From BRH-c25 sp012519325 (GTDB taxonomy: Bacteria > Bacillota > Clostridia > Lutisporales > Lutisporaceae): DNA of 64,000 bases. Location of the stretch: NCBI GenBank assembly GCA_050950645.1, contig JBMNHZ010000010.1, positions 186,001 to 250,000 on the forward strand, written 5' to 3'. The stretch's first letter is position 1. Every line of letters begins with the position of its first letter. Of this stretch, positions 26,218 through 35,039 are shown piece by piece. The translations under genes and the position numbers were made by a program. Under the pieces are notes generated by a model. It was not told where the DNA came from. It was given only the letters and a program-made list of their open reading frames with translations, and did not search any database.

Positions 26218-27246
26218 CTATCTCTTATGCCTTATCGAATAAGATTTGCTTATTTCGTCATACTGCTCCAATGCTTTACCTGTACCAATCGCCACACAAT
26301 CCAACGGATTCTCAGCTATCTGCACCGGCATTCCTGTTTCGTGCTTAACTAAAGTATCCAATCCGTGAAGAAGAGCCCCGCCTCCTGAAAGCATTATTCC
26401 TCTTTCCATTATATCGGCAGCCAGCTCAGGAGGTGTCTTCTCCAGAGTACCCTTTATTCCGTCCAGAATAATTGCAACAGGCTCTCTTAAAGCTTCAAGA
26501 ATTTCCTCCGTAGTGACTGTTATAGTTTTTGGCAAACCCGTAACCAGGTCTCTTCCTTTAATCTCCATTGAGCTTTCTACCTCACGGGGATATGCGGAAC
26601 CGACTACAATTTTTATCTCCTCCCCGGTACGCTCTCCAATTGCCAGATTATACATTCTTTTTATGTAATGCACAATTGCCTCATCCTGCTTATCGCCGGC
26701 CGCCCTTATGGATTTGCTTGTCACAATTCCTCCCAGGGAAATTACTGCGATCTCGGTAGTGCCTCCCCCCATATTGACTATCATGCTGCCGGTTGGTTCT
26801 CCAACTGGTAAACCAGCTCCAATTGCTGCTGCCATCGGCTCTTCAATAAGTCTTGCAGTACGTGCCCCTGCCTGCATTGCTGCCTCTTCAACAGCTCTTC
26901 TCTCAACTTCTGTTATACCTGAAGGCACACTAACAAGAACCCTGGCCTTACCTACCGGGGAACCTGCATAAGCTCTCCCTATAAAATACTTTATCATTTT
27001 TTGTGTAACATTAAAGTCGGCAATTACTCCATCCTTCATAGGCCTTATTGCTATAATATTGCCAGGGGTTCTGCCGATCATTTTTTTTGCTTCGTCACCT
27101 ACGGCCATAACAGTATTGGTGTCAATCTTCATAGCAACAACAGACGGTTCCCTTACAACAATTCCTTTACCCCTTACATACACCAGTGTATTTGCAGTAC
27201 CTAAATCTATACCTATTTCTTTTGACAAGAAATTGAACAAACCCAT
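26218..27246 (-). CDS. mreB: Rod shape-determining protein MreB (actin homologue)
   Basis: MreB filaments guide lateral cell-wall synthesis. The ATP-binding actin-fold motifs are present: phosphate 1 [13 protein letters not shown], phosphate 2 [13 protein letters not shown] and the adenosine motif [13 protein letters not shown]-terminal [12 protein letters not shown] fits the MreB membrane-insertion helix. AAGGAGG precedes the ATG. First gene of mreB-mreC-mreD-mrdA-minCDE. Confidence 0.97.
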   Translation of the reverse strand: MGLFNFLSKEIGIDLGTANTLVYVRGKGIVVREPSVVAMKIDTNTVMAVGDEAKKMIGRTPGNIIAIRPMKDGVIADFNVTQKMIKYFIGRAYAGSPVGKARVLVSVPSGITEVERRAVEEAAMQAGARTARLIEEPMAAAIGAGLPVGEPTGSMIVNMGGGTTEIAVISLGGIVTSKSIRAAGDKQDEAIVHYIKRMYNLAIGERTGEEIKIVVGSAYPREVESSMEIKGRDLVTGLPKTITVTTEEILEALREPVAIILDGIKGTLEKTPPELAADIMERGIMLSGGGALLHGLDTLVKHETGMPVQIAENPLDCVAIGTGKALEQYDEISKSYSIRHKR

Positions 27247-27371
27247 AAATTATATGTCCTCCTTAGCAAAATGCGAGCATCAATTTTACAACAACTTTTA
27301 CTGTATAAAGGCAAAATTAGTTATATAAACCTTTATATATGATTTACAAATAGAAAACAAGTTATTCAACG

Positions 27372-28061
27372 TTATATCAATCCTTTTTCTTTCATGCTGA
27401 CATATTTGCCGTCTCCTATTATAATATGATCAACAAGTTCAATACCGATAAGTTTCCCTGCTTCAACAATCCTTGCAGTTATTGATATATCCTCGCTGCT
27501 GGGAGACGGATCACCGCTGGGGTGATTATGCACCATGATAATACTGGCACTTGACTTCCTTATTGCAGGATTAAAAATCTCCCGGGGATGCACAATGGAA
27601 GCATTCAAGCTTCCTATTGAAATTTCCTCCACAGATATCAAATTGCATTTTACATTCATCAATACAAGCTTCATGTGCTCCTTCTTAAGATATCTCATTT
27701 CTTCCATAAGCAAACCGGCAACATCCTGAGGACATTTTATCGGCTTGTCCTCTCCAGGCTCAAAAGCAGCCAGGCGTTTACCCAACTCTAACGCTGCCTT
27801 GATTTGTGCCGCTTTTGCTCTGCCGATTCCATTGATAGAATTCAGCTGTTCAATATTACTTTCTGCCAGGTATCTCAGCCCCTGCCCCTGTACCAGTATC
27901 CTATGGGCCAGGGATATCGCACTTTCTTCTTTGGTCCCGGTCCGGAGCAGTATGGCAAGAAGCTCTGCATTGGATAGCACTGAAGCCCCGTGTCTTACAA
28001 GGCGCTCCCGTGGTCTTTCCTCCTCCGGAAGGTCCTTTATTGTGATATGATCTTCCATCAT
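27372..28061 (-). CDS. radC: RadC family JAB/MPN-domain protein
   Basis: RadC-like proteins combine an N-terminal helix-hairpin-helix region (ERLVRHGASVLSNAELLAILLRTGT...INGIGRAKAAQIKAALELG) with a C-terminal JAMM metalloprotease-like domain (HNHPSGDPSPSSEDI...D). The name comes from a misassigned repair mutant; the true role is unknown. ATG 28061 is chosen over 28067 for its spacing from GGAGGG. The maf-radC-mreB order is conserved in Firmicutes. Confidence 0.93.
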   Translation of the reverse strand: MMEDHITIKDLPEEERPRERLVRHGASVLSNAELLAILLRTGTKEESAISLAHRILVQGQGLRYLAESNIEQLNSINGIGRAKAAQIKAALELGKRLAAFEPGEDKPIKCPQDVAGLLMEEMRYLKKEHMKLVLMNVKCNLISVEEISIGSLNASIVHPREIFNPAIRKSSASIIMVHNHPSGDPSPSSEDISITARIVEAGKLIGIELVDHIIIGDGKYVSMKEKGLI

Positions 28062-28084
28062 CTTCATACCCTCCAGGCAAAAAT

Positions 28085-28654
28085 CTAGATAAGCTTTACT
28101 CCGAAATGCTCCAGCATCTTTCTCAACCGGAATATAGGAAGCCCAACGACATTAAAGTAGTCTCCCTGAATTTTCTCAACAAATAGTGAACCCAAGCCCT
28201 GTATTGCATATGCTCCCGCCTTGTCTTCAGGTTCACCGGTGTTTATATATGAAGTTATCTCATCCTTGCTTAATTTCTTTATTTTTACCTTAGTGCTTTC
28301 ATGTTCGGTCAGGCTTTCCCCTGTTGCAGTATTTATAATGCTGACTCCAGATATCACAAGGTGCTGCTTCCCGCTAAGCTTAGCCAGCATGCAGAAAGCT
28401 TCTTCCCTGTTTCTGGGTTTTCCCATTATTTCATCGCAGTAGACAACTGTATCTGATCCGATAACCAATGCTTCTTCCTTTATGGACTCGGATACATCCT
28501 TTGCTTTCATATAAGCAAAATACTCAACCAGTTTTACAGGCGGCAGCTGAACTCTACTCTCTTCAAAATTTGACGGTATAACTTCAAACTTAACACCTGT
28601 CTGAGACAACAGTTCTTGCCTCCTTAGTGAATTTGACGCCAGTATTATTCTCAT
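28085..28654 (-). CDS. maf: Maf family nucleoside triphosphate pyrophosphatase
   Basis: Maf proteins hydrolyse non-canonical or excess dTTP/UTP to the monophosphate and overexpression blocks septation. The N-terminal LASNSLRRQELLSQTG and the central GSDTVV and GKPRNREEAFCMLAKLSGKQH motifs are diagnostic. 189 residues is the normal size. It abuts the DUF4321 gene upstream (1-base gap). Confidence 0.95.
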   Translation of the reverse strand: MRIILASNSLRRQELLSQTGVKFEVIPSNFEESRVQLPPVKLVEYFAYMKAKDVSESIKEEALVIGSDTVVYCDEIMGKPRNREEAFCMLAKLSGKQHLVISGVSIINTATGESLTEHESTKVKIKKLSKDEITSYINTGEPEDKAGAYAIQGLGSLFVEKIQGDYFNVVGLPIFRLRKMLEHFGVKLI

Positions 28655-28945
28655 TTATCTCACCTGTACAATCTGTTCAATACTAAAGCCTTCTATATAT
28701 ATATATATCGCAATTACAATTCCTAGTATACTGAACATATTTATATTGAAATTAAAACCAAAGGTAAGCCTGAGTACATGAAAATCCCACTCATGTGCTG
28801 AAACTCCCAGATTGTATCCATACTTAAGTACAGGAAAATAGTTGCCCAGCAGTTCACCCAAAAAGCCGCCAACAACCAATCCGCATACAACCATCAGAAG
28901 CATTATCCAAGCATTTCCGCCGCTTCCTCTCCTCAACACATTCAA
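28655..28945 (-). CDS. DUF4321 family small membrane protein
   Basis: The 96 residues have hydrophobic segments at about 13-30 (WIMLLMVVCGLVVGGFLGELLG) and 70-86, separated by a short extracellular-looking loop. This matches the DUF4321 family of clostridial membrane proteins commonly placed before maf. Function unknown; the location beside shape and division genes suggests a link with envelope growth. Confidence 0.8.
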   Translation of the reverse strand: MNVLRRGSGGNAWIMLLMVVCGLVVGGFLGELLGNYFPVLKYGYNLGVSAHEWDFHVLRLTFGFNFNINMFSILGIVIAIYIYIEGFSIEQIVQVR

Positions 28946-29077
28946 CTCCTCTATCCGCTTCTATATGCAAGCAATTTATGAATTCCTTAAGTTTTAGTTT
29001 AACATTTTAAATACCGGACTTCAACTTCATTTAGCGTATGAAACCAACATTTCATATATATAATTGTATAATTCATA

Positions 29078-29108
29078 TCAAAAAAGAAGAATGCGATGCA
29101 TTCTTCTT
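29078..29108 (-). terminator. Terminator of the rnf operon
   Basis: AAGAAGAATGC (29084-29094)/GCATTCTTCTT (29098-29108), loop GAT, followed by a T run on the minus strand. The hairpin overlaps the rnfB stop codon. Confidence 0.9.
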
Positions 29109-30093
29109 ATCTCATTTCTATGGCATCCTTGGGGCATTTTTCAAAGCATTGTGCACAGCCGACGCATTTGTCCTCCAGCACCTTATGCTTTCCCTTCAGT
29201 TCTCCCTCAATTGCCCCGAAATTGCAATTTTTTGAGCAGATTGTACAGCCTATGCATTTGTCATCATTTATGAATGCTTTTTTCCTCTCTGCAAAATTGG
29301 CATATATGGTTTTGGTAGGGCACACCTCGGCGCACATCATACAGTTTACACACTTGCTGTAATCTATCTTCGCAACGTTGTTTTCAACCTTTATAGCGTC
29401 AAACCTGCATGCTTTTACACATTTCTGACAAGCGATACATCCGACCTTGCAGGCTTGCATTGTGGCTTTGCCTTTATCCTGATTCCTGCAAAGCACTCTT
29501 ACCTTCTTGGATATTGGGACTAGTTCAATAATTCCCTTCGGGCACACCGCTATGCATTTCTTGCAGGCCGTACACTTTTCTTCATCAACAACAGCAACTC
29601 CATTTACAATATGAATAGCATCAAAGGGGCATTCCCTCACACAGGTACCAAATCCTGTGCATCCATAGCGGCAGCTTTTTGAACCTCCGGCAAGCATTTC
29701 TGCCGCCTTGCAGTCTTTTATCCCATAATACTCGTATTTTTCCATTGCATTTTCACTATCACCGCAGCAAATCACCCTTGCAACCTGACGTTCAGCTGAG
29801 TCGGCTTCAACACCCATAAGCTTCGCAATTTTCTCAGCAAGCTCTGCTCCACCAACCGGGCAGCCGGATATAGGTGCATCACCTCTTACGATTGCCTCAG
29901 CCAGGGCATCACAGCCTGCATACCCGCATCCGCCGCAATTTGCACCCGGCAAAATATCTCTTATGTCTGTAATCCTAGGGTCAACTTCAACAGCAAATTT
30001 TTTTGATGCATATGTCAGCACAATACCGAAAAAAATCGCCATTCCCCCTAAAACTATTACAGGCAATCCTATACTATTAAACAAGGTAGTCAC
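29107..30093 (-). CDS. rnfB: Rnf complex subunit B, ferredoxin-accepting polyferredoxin
   Basis: RnfB takes electrons from reduced ferredoxin and passes them into the membrane complex. An N-terminal membrane helix (about 8-28) is followed by the four-cysteine Fe-S domain GANCGGCGYAGCDALAEAI and a long array of CxxCxxCxxxC ferredoxin motifs (about 140-328). I count six [4Fe-4S]-type clusters beyond the first, typical of clostridial RnfB. Last gene of rnfCDGEAB. Confidence 0.96.
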   Translation of the reverse strand: MTTLFNSIGLPVIVLGGMAIFFGIVLTYASKKFAVEVDPRITDIRDILPGANCGGCGYAGCDALAEAIVRGDAPISGCPVGGAELAEKIAKLMGVEADSAERQVARVICCGDSENAMEKYEYYGIKDCKAAEMLAGGSKSCRYGCTGFGTCVRECPFDAIHIVNGVAVVDEEKCTACKKCIAVCPKGIIELVPISKKVRVLCRNQDKGKATMQACKVGCIACQKCVKACRFDAIKVENNVAKIDYSKCVNCMMCAEVCPTKTIYANFAERKKAFINDDKCIGCTICSKNCNFGAIEGELKGKHKVLEDKCVGCAQCFEKCPKDAIEMR

Positions 30094-30112
30094 CTCTACT
30101 TTCTATATATAA

Positions 30113-30697
30113 CTACAGCAAACCGCTGAAAAGGCCGCTGAATCCCAGGAAAGCAATAGAAAACAGGCTGGCTGCAATCATTGCTATCGGGAAGCCTTCC
30201 AGGGCTTTTGGTATTGGAGCCAATTCAAGCCTTTCCCTGACACCCGCAAAGAGTATTATTGCCAGTGAAAAACCCAAACCTGCGCCTACGCCGTTAATTA
30301 ATGACTCAATCAGATTATAGCTTTTATCAATGTTCAGTATCGCAACACCCAAAACTGCGCAGTTGGTAGTAATAAGCGGCAGATATATACCAAGGGCTTG
30401 ATACAGTGTCGGGCTTGTCTTTTTAATAACCATCTCAACGAACTGAACAAGGCCTGCAATTACAAGTATGAAGGCTATAGTCTGCATATATCCTATATTC
30501 ATGGGATCAAGTATAAAAATTTGCACAGCCCAGCATATTACGGATGCAAGGCCCATTACAAATGTAACAGCAACACTCATTCCCACAGCTGTGTCTATCT
30601 TCTTTGATACTCCCAGGAACGGGCATATACCCAAGAACTGAGAGAGGACAAAGTTATTTATGAATATTGCACTGACAATGATTAATCCTAATTTCAT
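30113..30697 (-). CDS. rnfA: Rnf complex subunit A
   Basis: An integral membrane subunit, with six hydrophobic segments in 194 residues, that forms the ion and electron channel together with RnfE, of which it is a paralogue. NNFVLSQFLGICPFLGVSKKIDTAVGMS and LLPLITTNCAVLG-like YLPLITTNCAVLG hold the conserved cysteines thought to carry a membrane-embedded [2Fe-2S]. AAGGAGG upstream. Confidence 0.96.
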   Translation of the reverse strand: MKLGLIIVSAIFINNFVLSQFLGICPFLGVSKKIDTAVGMSVAVTFVMGLASVICWAVQIFILDPMNIGYMQTIAFILVIAGLVQFVEMVIKKTSPTLYQALGIYLPLITTNCAVLGVAILNIDKSYNLIESLINGVGAGLGFSLAIILFAGVRERLELAPIPKALEGFPIAMIAASLFSIAFLGFSGLFSGLL

Positions 30698-30711
30698 CTA
30701 TATCCTCCTCC

Positions 30712-31308
30712 TTAACTCTTTCTCGGGCTGGTAATTTTATTAAATGCCGCAATGGAAAGTCCATATACCAGGAAGCCCCCGGGAGGCAGTATCATCATTA
30801 AAACAGGTTCAAAAGACTCGCCAAATAGTGGCATTCCGAGGAATGTACCTGCACCGAGAATTTCTCTTACTGCACTTATTATTGTAAGTGCTGCCGTAAA
30901 TCCCAATCCCATTCCCAAGCCGTCCATAACTGAATTAATAACTGGATTTTTTGCTGCAAATGCTTCAGCTCGCGCAATTATTATACAGTTAACAACTATA
31001 AGAGGAATATATATTCCCAGAGATTTATCCAATGCAGGTGAAAATGCCTGTATAAGCATCTGAACTATTGTAGTAAACGTTGCAATTACAACAATATATA
31101 TCGGAATTCTAACTTCATTTGGTACTATTTTCTTAATCAGCGAAATGATAAGGTTTGAACCTATAAGAACTGCAGTAGCCGCAATTCCCATACCTATGCC
31201 ATTGAATACGGCAGTAGTAAGAGCAAGAGTAGGGCAAGTTCCAAGGACTAACCTGAATGTGGGATTCTCTTTTATAAGTCCGTTGCTGAAATCTTTCCAA
31301 AGATTCAT
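30712..31308 (-). CDS. rnfE: Rnf complex subunit E
   Basis: Membrane subunit homologous to RnfA. The sequence MNLWKDFSNGLIKENPTF and LVLGTCPTLALTTAVFNGIGMG, then YIPLIVVNCIIIARAEAFA, is diagnostic. The open frame extends to 31362, but ATG 31308 has TTTGGAGGTG just upstream and gives the family start. Confidence 0.96.
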   Translation of the reverse strand: MNLWKDFSNGLIKENPTFRLVLGTCPTLALTTAVFNGIGMGIAATAVLIGSNLIISLIKKIVPNEVRIPIYIVVIATFTTIVQMLIQAFSPALDKSLGIYIPLIVVNCIIIARAEAFAAKNPVINSVMDGLGMGLGFTAALTIISAVREILGAGTFLGMPLFGESFEPVLMMILPPGGFLVYGLSIAAFNKITSPRKS

Positions 31309-31330
31309 TTTGTTCACCTCCAAATTTATT

Positions 31331-31915
31331 CTACTTACCTGATAATTCTCTTGCCGCCTCAAGGGCCTGGTTTACTCCCTCCGCTACTGCCCTTGATGTA
31401 ACTGTCGCCCCAGATAATGCGGCAATTTCATTATCCTTTGGAGTACCGCTCTTAATAACGTTTATTGTATTGTCCCAGGTCTTTCCTTTAAACTGATTCT
31501 GGAACTTGGGAGTTGCTGAATTCTTTCCAAGCCCTGGAGTCTCAGTGTTATTTCCGACTTTAATTCCTTGAATAATCCCATCCGTACCGATACCTACAAC
31601 TACATCTATAGCTCCTCCGTAGCCTTTCGGAACCACTTTTACAGCATATCCTACAACCTCTTCTCCAGCTTTTGCTGTATATATTTCTGTTATGAAATAA
31701 TACTTTCCATTGGATTTTATTTTGGAAAATGTATTATCATCCAAAATTTCAAATGCGTCAGCATCAGGAAGCACTTCTTTTCTTGCTTCATCATTAGCCC
31801 TTACAATCTGCTCTTGTATTCTATCGTGAGTTATTGCATTTGTATAGCCCAGTGATGCAGCCATAACAGCACATACAAGAAACAAAACTCCAGTCAATCT
31901 GATATAATCACGCAC
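31331..31915 (-). CDS. rnfG: Rnf complex subunit G, covalent FMN protein
   Basis: RnfG is a periplasmic-face subunit, anchored by one helix (about 8-26), with a covalent FMN on a threonine. The flavinylation motif appears as LSGATVTSRAV near residue 170, with T the likely attachment site, and the FMN-binding domain occupies about 90-185. Overlaps the rnfD stop by 8 bases. Confidence 0.95.
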   Translation of the reverse strand: MRDYIRLTGVLFLVCAVMAASLGYTNAITHDRIQEQIVRANDEARKEVLPDADAFEILDDNTFSKIKSNGKYYFITEIYTAKAGEEVVGYAVKVVPKGYGGAIDVVVGIGTDGIIQGIKVGNNTETPGLGKNSATPKFQNQFKGKTWDNTINVIKSGTPKDNEIAALSGATVTSRAVAEGVNQALEAARELSGK

Positions 31916-32861
31916 TTTTCTTCACCTCCCCAAATTTCCTGGGCACTGTATATTTATCAATGAGGGGTGCAGCAAGGTTCATAAGAAGTATGGAATATGA
32001 AACTCCCTCCGGATAGCCTCCAAAAAATCTGATTACAGAAGTCAGAAAACCGCAACCTATTCCGAAAATTATCTGCCCTTTCGGAGTCATTGGAGATGTT
32101 GAGTAATCCGTAGCCATGAATATTGCACCCAGGAAAAGTCCTCCTGCAAGTACATGATAAATCATAGCGGAAGAGTCAAAGCCTCCGAAAAGGAACGTAA
32201 GTACTGCTACTGTACCTATATAAGTAGCAGGTATTCTGATATTTATAACGCCTCTATACAAGAGGTAAGCTCCGCCAATAATAAGCGCCAGTGCAGATGT
32301 CTCACCTATACACCCGCCTATATTGCCAACAAACATATCCCATAAGCCGGGAAGTGCTTGTCCTGCTGCTTCACCGCCCTTTAAAATTGCAAGGGGTGTT
32401 GCTGTAGAAACAGCATCCGCTCCTGGCGCAACCCAGTTTGTCATTTTTGCAGGAAATGAAGCAAGAAGCATCGCTCTGCCTGCCAAAGCAGGATTTATAA
32501 AATTAAAGCCTAATCCTCCGAAGCATTGTTTGGCAATTGCTATTGCAAATATTGAACCAATTGCAACCATCCAAAGAGGAAGTGTAACAGGCACGTTAAA
32601 AGCAATGAGTATACCGGTAACTACAGCACTCAAATCATTAACAGTAATAGGTTTTTTCAATATTATCTGCATAACGGCTTCAGTTGCTACTGCAAATATT
32701 ACAGCAGTAACCGTAAGAGTCAATGCATTTAATCCGAAGTAAAATACACCAGCTAAAAGCGCAGGCATAAGTGCAATTATTACATCCAGCATTATCCTCT
32801 GGGTAGTCTCCCCAGATCTAATATGCGGTGATGATGATACCAAAAATCTGCTATTTTCCAT
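31908..32861 (-). CDS. rnfD: Rnf complex subunit D
   Basis: Polytopic membrane subunit (about 10 hydrophobic segments), NqrB homologue, with a covalent FMN expected at the threonine in DAVSTATPLA. SSPHIRSGETTQRIM at the N-terminus and GGLGFNFINPALAGRAML are family signatures. ATG 32861 with GGGAGGGGG upstream is preferred; the frame opens at 32879. Confidence 0.95.
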   Translation of the reverse strand: MENSRFLVSSSPHIRSGETTQRIMLDVIIALMPALLAGVFYFGLNALTLTVTAVIFAVATEAVMQIILKKPITVNDLSAVVTGILIAFNVPVTLPLWMVAIGSIFAIAIAKQCFGGLGFNFINPALAGRAMLLASFPAKMTNWVAPGADAVSTATPLAILKGGEAAGQALPGLWDMFVGNIGGCIGETSALALIIGGAYLLYRGVINIRIPATYIGTVAVLTFLFGGFDSSAMIYHVLAGGLFLGAIFMATDYSTSPMTPKGQIIFGIGCGFLTSVIRFFGGYPEGVSYSILLMNLAAPLIDKYTVPRKFGEVKKSA

Positions 32862-32875
32862 TTTTCCCCCTCCCA

Positions 32876-34222
32876 TCATTTAGACTGGGCTTTTTTACGC
32901 CTAGCCAGTATTTCTCGTTTTGAAACCCTTATTGAATCAACAAGGGGCCTCTTGGCAGGGCAAACATAAGAACAGGATCCGCATTCAATGCAGTCCATTG
33001 CATTTAAAGCTTCCGCCTGATCATGCCTGTTGGCAAGAGAGTACATGCTGATATTGACAGGCATAAGGTTTATCGGACATGTTTCAACACATTTGCCGCA
33101 CTTTATGCAGTTGGAAGGTTCAGGCAGCCTGGCTTCTTCTTCCGATAGTACCAGTATCCCCGATGTACCTTTTATTGCCGGTATATCAAGTGAAAACTGG
33201 GTTATACCCATCATGGGCCCCCCAGCAATGACCTTACCCACCTTGCCCTTAAGCCCTCCGCATTGTTCTATTATATCCCTGAAAGATGTTCCTATCTTAA
33301 CTAAAAGATTCTTTGGGCTGTTTACCCCAGCCCCTGTGACAGTAACTATCCTTTCAATCAAAGGCATGCCTGTCTTAATTGCTTTTGCTACTGCTGCCGC
33401 TGTTCCTACGTTGTTAACTACAACTCCGGCATCAGCCGGCAGTCCCCCGGATGGAACCTCCCGGCCGGTACATGCATAAATAAGCTGCTTTTCAGCCCCT
33501 TGAGGATATTTAGTCTTGAGTGCCACTACTTCAATATCTGCAACGTCTTTGGCTGCTTCAAAAACCTTCTCTATTGCATCAGGCTTGTTAGTCTCGATAC
33601 CAATATATCCTTTTTTAACTCCCAGGGCTTTCATTAGTGCCTGCAGCCCAAACACCACATTTTCAGGATATTCAAGCATCAGCCTGTGGTCTGAAGTCAG
33701 ATAAGGCTCACATTCGGCACCGTTTAATATTACTGTATCCACCTTTTTGTCCGGCGGCGGAGCAAGCTTGACATGGGTTGGAAAAGTAGCTCCTCCCATA
33801 CCGACTATACCCGCTTCTTTTATTATGTTCTTTATATCCTCAGCTGAAAGGCCCGTAAGGTCTCCCTTGGGAACAACCTGATCCGAAACTATGTTCTGCA
33901 TGTCAGACTCAATTACTATACAAGGAACCGCCATTCCTCCCGAATACAGCCTTGGCTCTACTGCTGTAACCTTCCCCGATACACTGGAATGAACCGGAAC
34001 CGATACAAATCCTTTAGCCTCCCCTATTTTCTGCCCTACCTTCACCTCATCACCAATCTGCACAATAGGTTCACAAGGAGCACCTATATGCTGCTGCATG
34101 GGGATTACAACAACCTTTGGTTCATTAGCCCTCTCTATCGGCAGGCTTTCAGTTGCCTTCTTACTGTCCGGTGGATGAGTCCCGCCTTTAAATGTCAATG
34201 TTCTTATATTCAATTTGCTCAC
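32876..34222 (-). CDS. rnfC: Rnf complex subunit C, NADH-binding
   Basis: RnfC carries the NAD(H)-binding, FMN-containing site and passes electrons between NADH and the rest of Rnf. GGTHPP at the N-terminus, the nucleotide-binding GMGGATFPTHVKL, GAECEPYLTSDHRLM and two [4Fe-4S] motifs, CIKCGKCVETCP and CIECGSCSYVCP, are clear. GTG at 34222 overlaps the AAGGGG site; TTG 34213 is an alternative start. First gene of the rnf operon. Confidence 0.96.
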   Translation of the reverse strand: MSKLNIRTLTFKGGTHPPDSKKATESLPIERANEPKVVVIPMQQHIGAPCEPIVQIGDEVKVGQKIGEAKGFVSVPVHSSVSGKVTAVEPRLYSGGMAVPCIVIESDMQNIVSDQVVPKGDLTGLSAEDIKNIIKEAGIVGMGGATFPTHVKLAPPPDKKVDTVILNGAECEPYLTSDHRLMLEYPENVVFGLQALMKALGVKKGYIGIETNKPDAIEKVFEAAKDVADIEVVALKTKYPQGAEKQLIYACTGREVPSGGLPADAGVVVNNVGTAAAVAKAIKTGMPLIERIVTVTGAGVNSPKNLLVKIGTSFRDIIEQCGGLKGKVGKVIAGGPMMGITQFSLDIPAIKGTSGILVLSEEEARLPEPSNCIKCGKCVETCPINLMPVNISMYSLANRHDQAEALNAMDCIECGSCSYVCPAKRPLVDSIRVSKREILARRKKAQSK

Positions 34223-34249
34223 CCCTTAATTTATATGAATAATGCAATT

Positions 34250-34277
34250 ACTATATTGAGACCTCATAAGCTCACAA
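34250..34277 (-). promoter_or_regulatory. Candidate promoter of the rnf operon
   Basis: On the minus strand: -35 TTGTGA (34277-34272), 16-bp spacer, -10 TATAGT (34255-34250). The start would be about 20 bases before the AAGGGG of rnfC. Confidence 0.55.
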
Positions 34278-34476
34278 TTAGTACATATTCGACGCGTGTA
34301 TACAAAATCCTTTAGTTATATTCTTTTTTGCTCGTCAATCTTTTAACACTATTTAAGTACCTTAGCAACTTTACAAAAAACTCCCCAAGCGTTTCAATAA
34401 GGCGGGAGGATACATCTGCAGCCCAGTTATTTATTCCTGAATTTGATAATAATATTTTTGAGGTGAAGAATAATCT

Positions 34477-35000
34477 ATGATAATTATTTATAACTGCTAT
34501 GGAGCACACATTCTTCCATACTTGCTTCGGCAATACATCTTAAAAGGATTCCTGCGGACAGAATACCCACAAGACAGGAAATCCTGAATTTAGAATATTT
34601 CAACAAGCTGACTTATAAGGATATGGGTCATCTGTTGTTCCATGGAAGAGATGAATACGGAAATCAGGTATACTCTGTAGGCCGGGGAATCTCAAAAGCA
34701 TTGATACCCGCAATGCGAAATCTGGCAATCACCTTATGCCGGAATTCACCCTTTGACGAGCGTTTTTTGTTTATAAACTGCTCATCTACCGTTCCTCCTT
34801 TAATGACCTTGGGCGGCTTCTTTTCAAGAGGCCTTCACCTGGATTTCATCGGAGTGCCTCTTCTTACGGCAGGTGTGCATCAGACATATTATAATATAAC
34901 AAAGCTGATTGAAAAGTCAAAGGAAATTTGTCTCGAATATTCTAAAGAATACCTGGTTATTGATATTGATGAAAAAGGCCGCCTCAGTGTTTACAACTAA
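34477..35000 (+). pseudogene. DUF3189 family protein, frameshifted
   Basis: DUF3189 proteins are clostridial and of unknown function. The gene starts normally at ATG 34477 (MIIIYNCYGAH) with GAGGTG upstream. After GGA GCA CAC the family sequence continues only in another frame (SSILASAIHLKRIPADRIPT...LNLEYFNKLTYKDMGHLLF). A two-base insertion or one-base loss has occurred near 34508. The rest, to 35000, is intact (GRDEYGNQVY, FFSRGLHLDFIGVPLLTAG). Continuing from the frameshift, the original frame stops within 30 codons. It lies opposite in strand to its neighbours rnfC and nuoF. Confidence 0.8.
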
Positions 35001-35013
35001 GACAGCCTTTTTT
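34972..35013 (+). terminator. Terminator after the DUF3189 gene
   Basis: AAAAAGGC (34972-34979) pairs with GCCTTTTTT (35005-35013) around a partly paired interior, followed by more T. It could also end the nuoF transcript from the other strand. Confidence 0.7.
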
Positions 35014-35039
35014 GGTTTTTGTATCTTCGATGTTATCTA

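Noticed and set aside
34312..34533. Minus-strand 73-residue frame between rnfC and DUF3189
   Set aside because: No ribosome-binding site or family match; it overlaps the real start of the DUF3189 gene.
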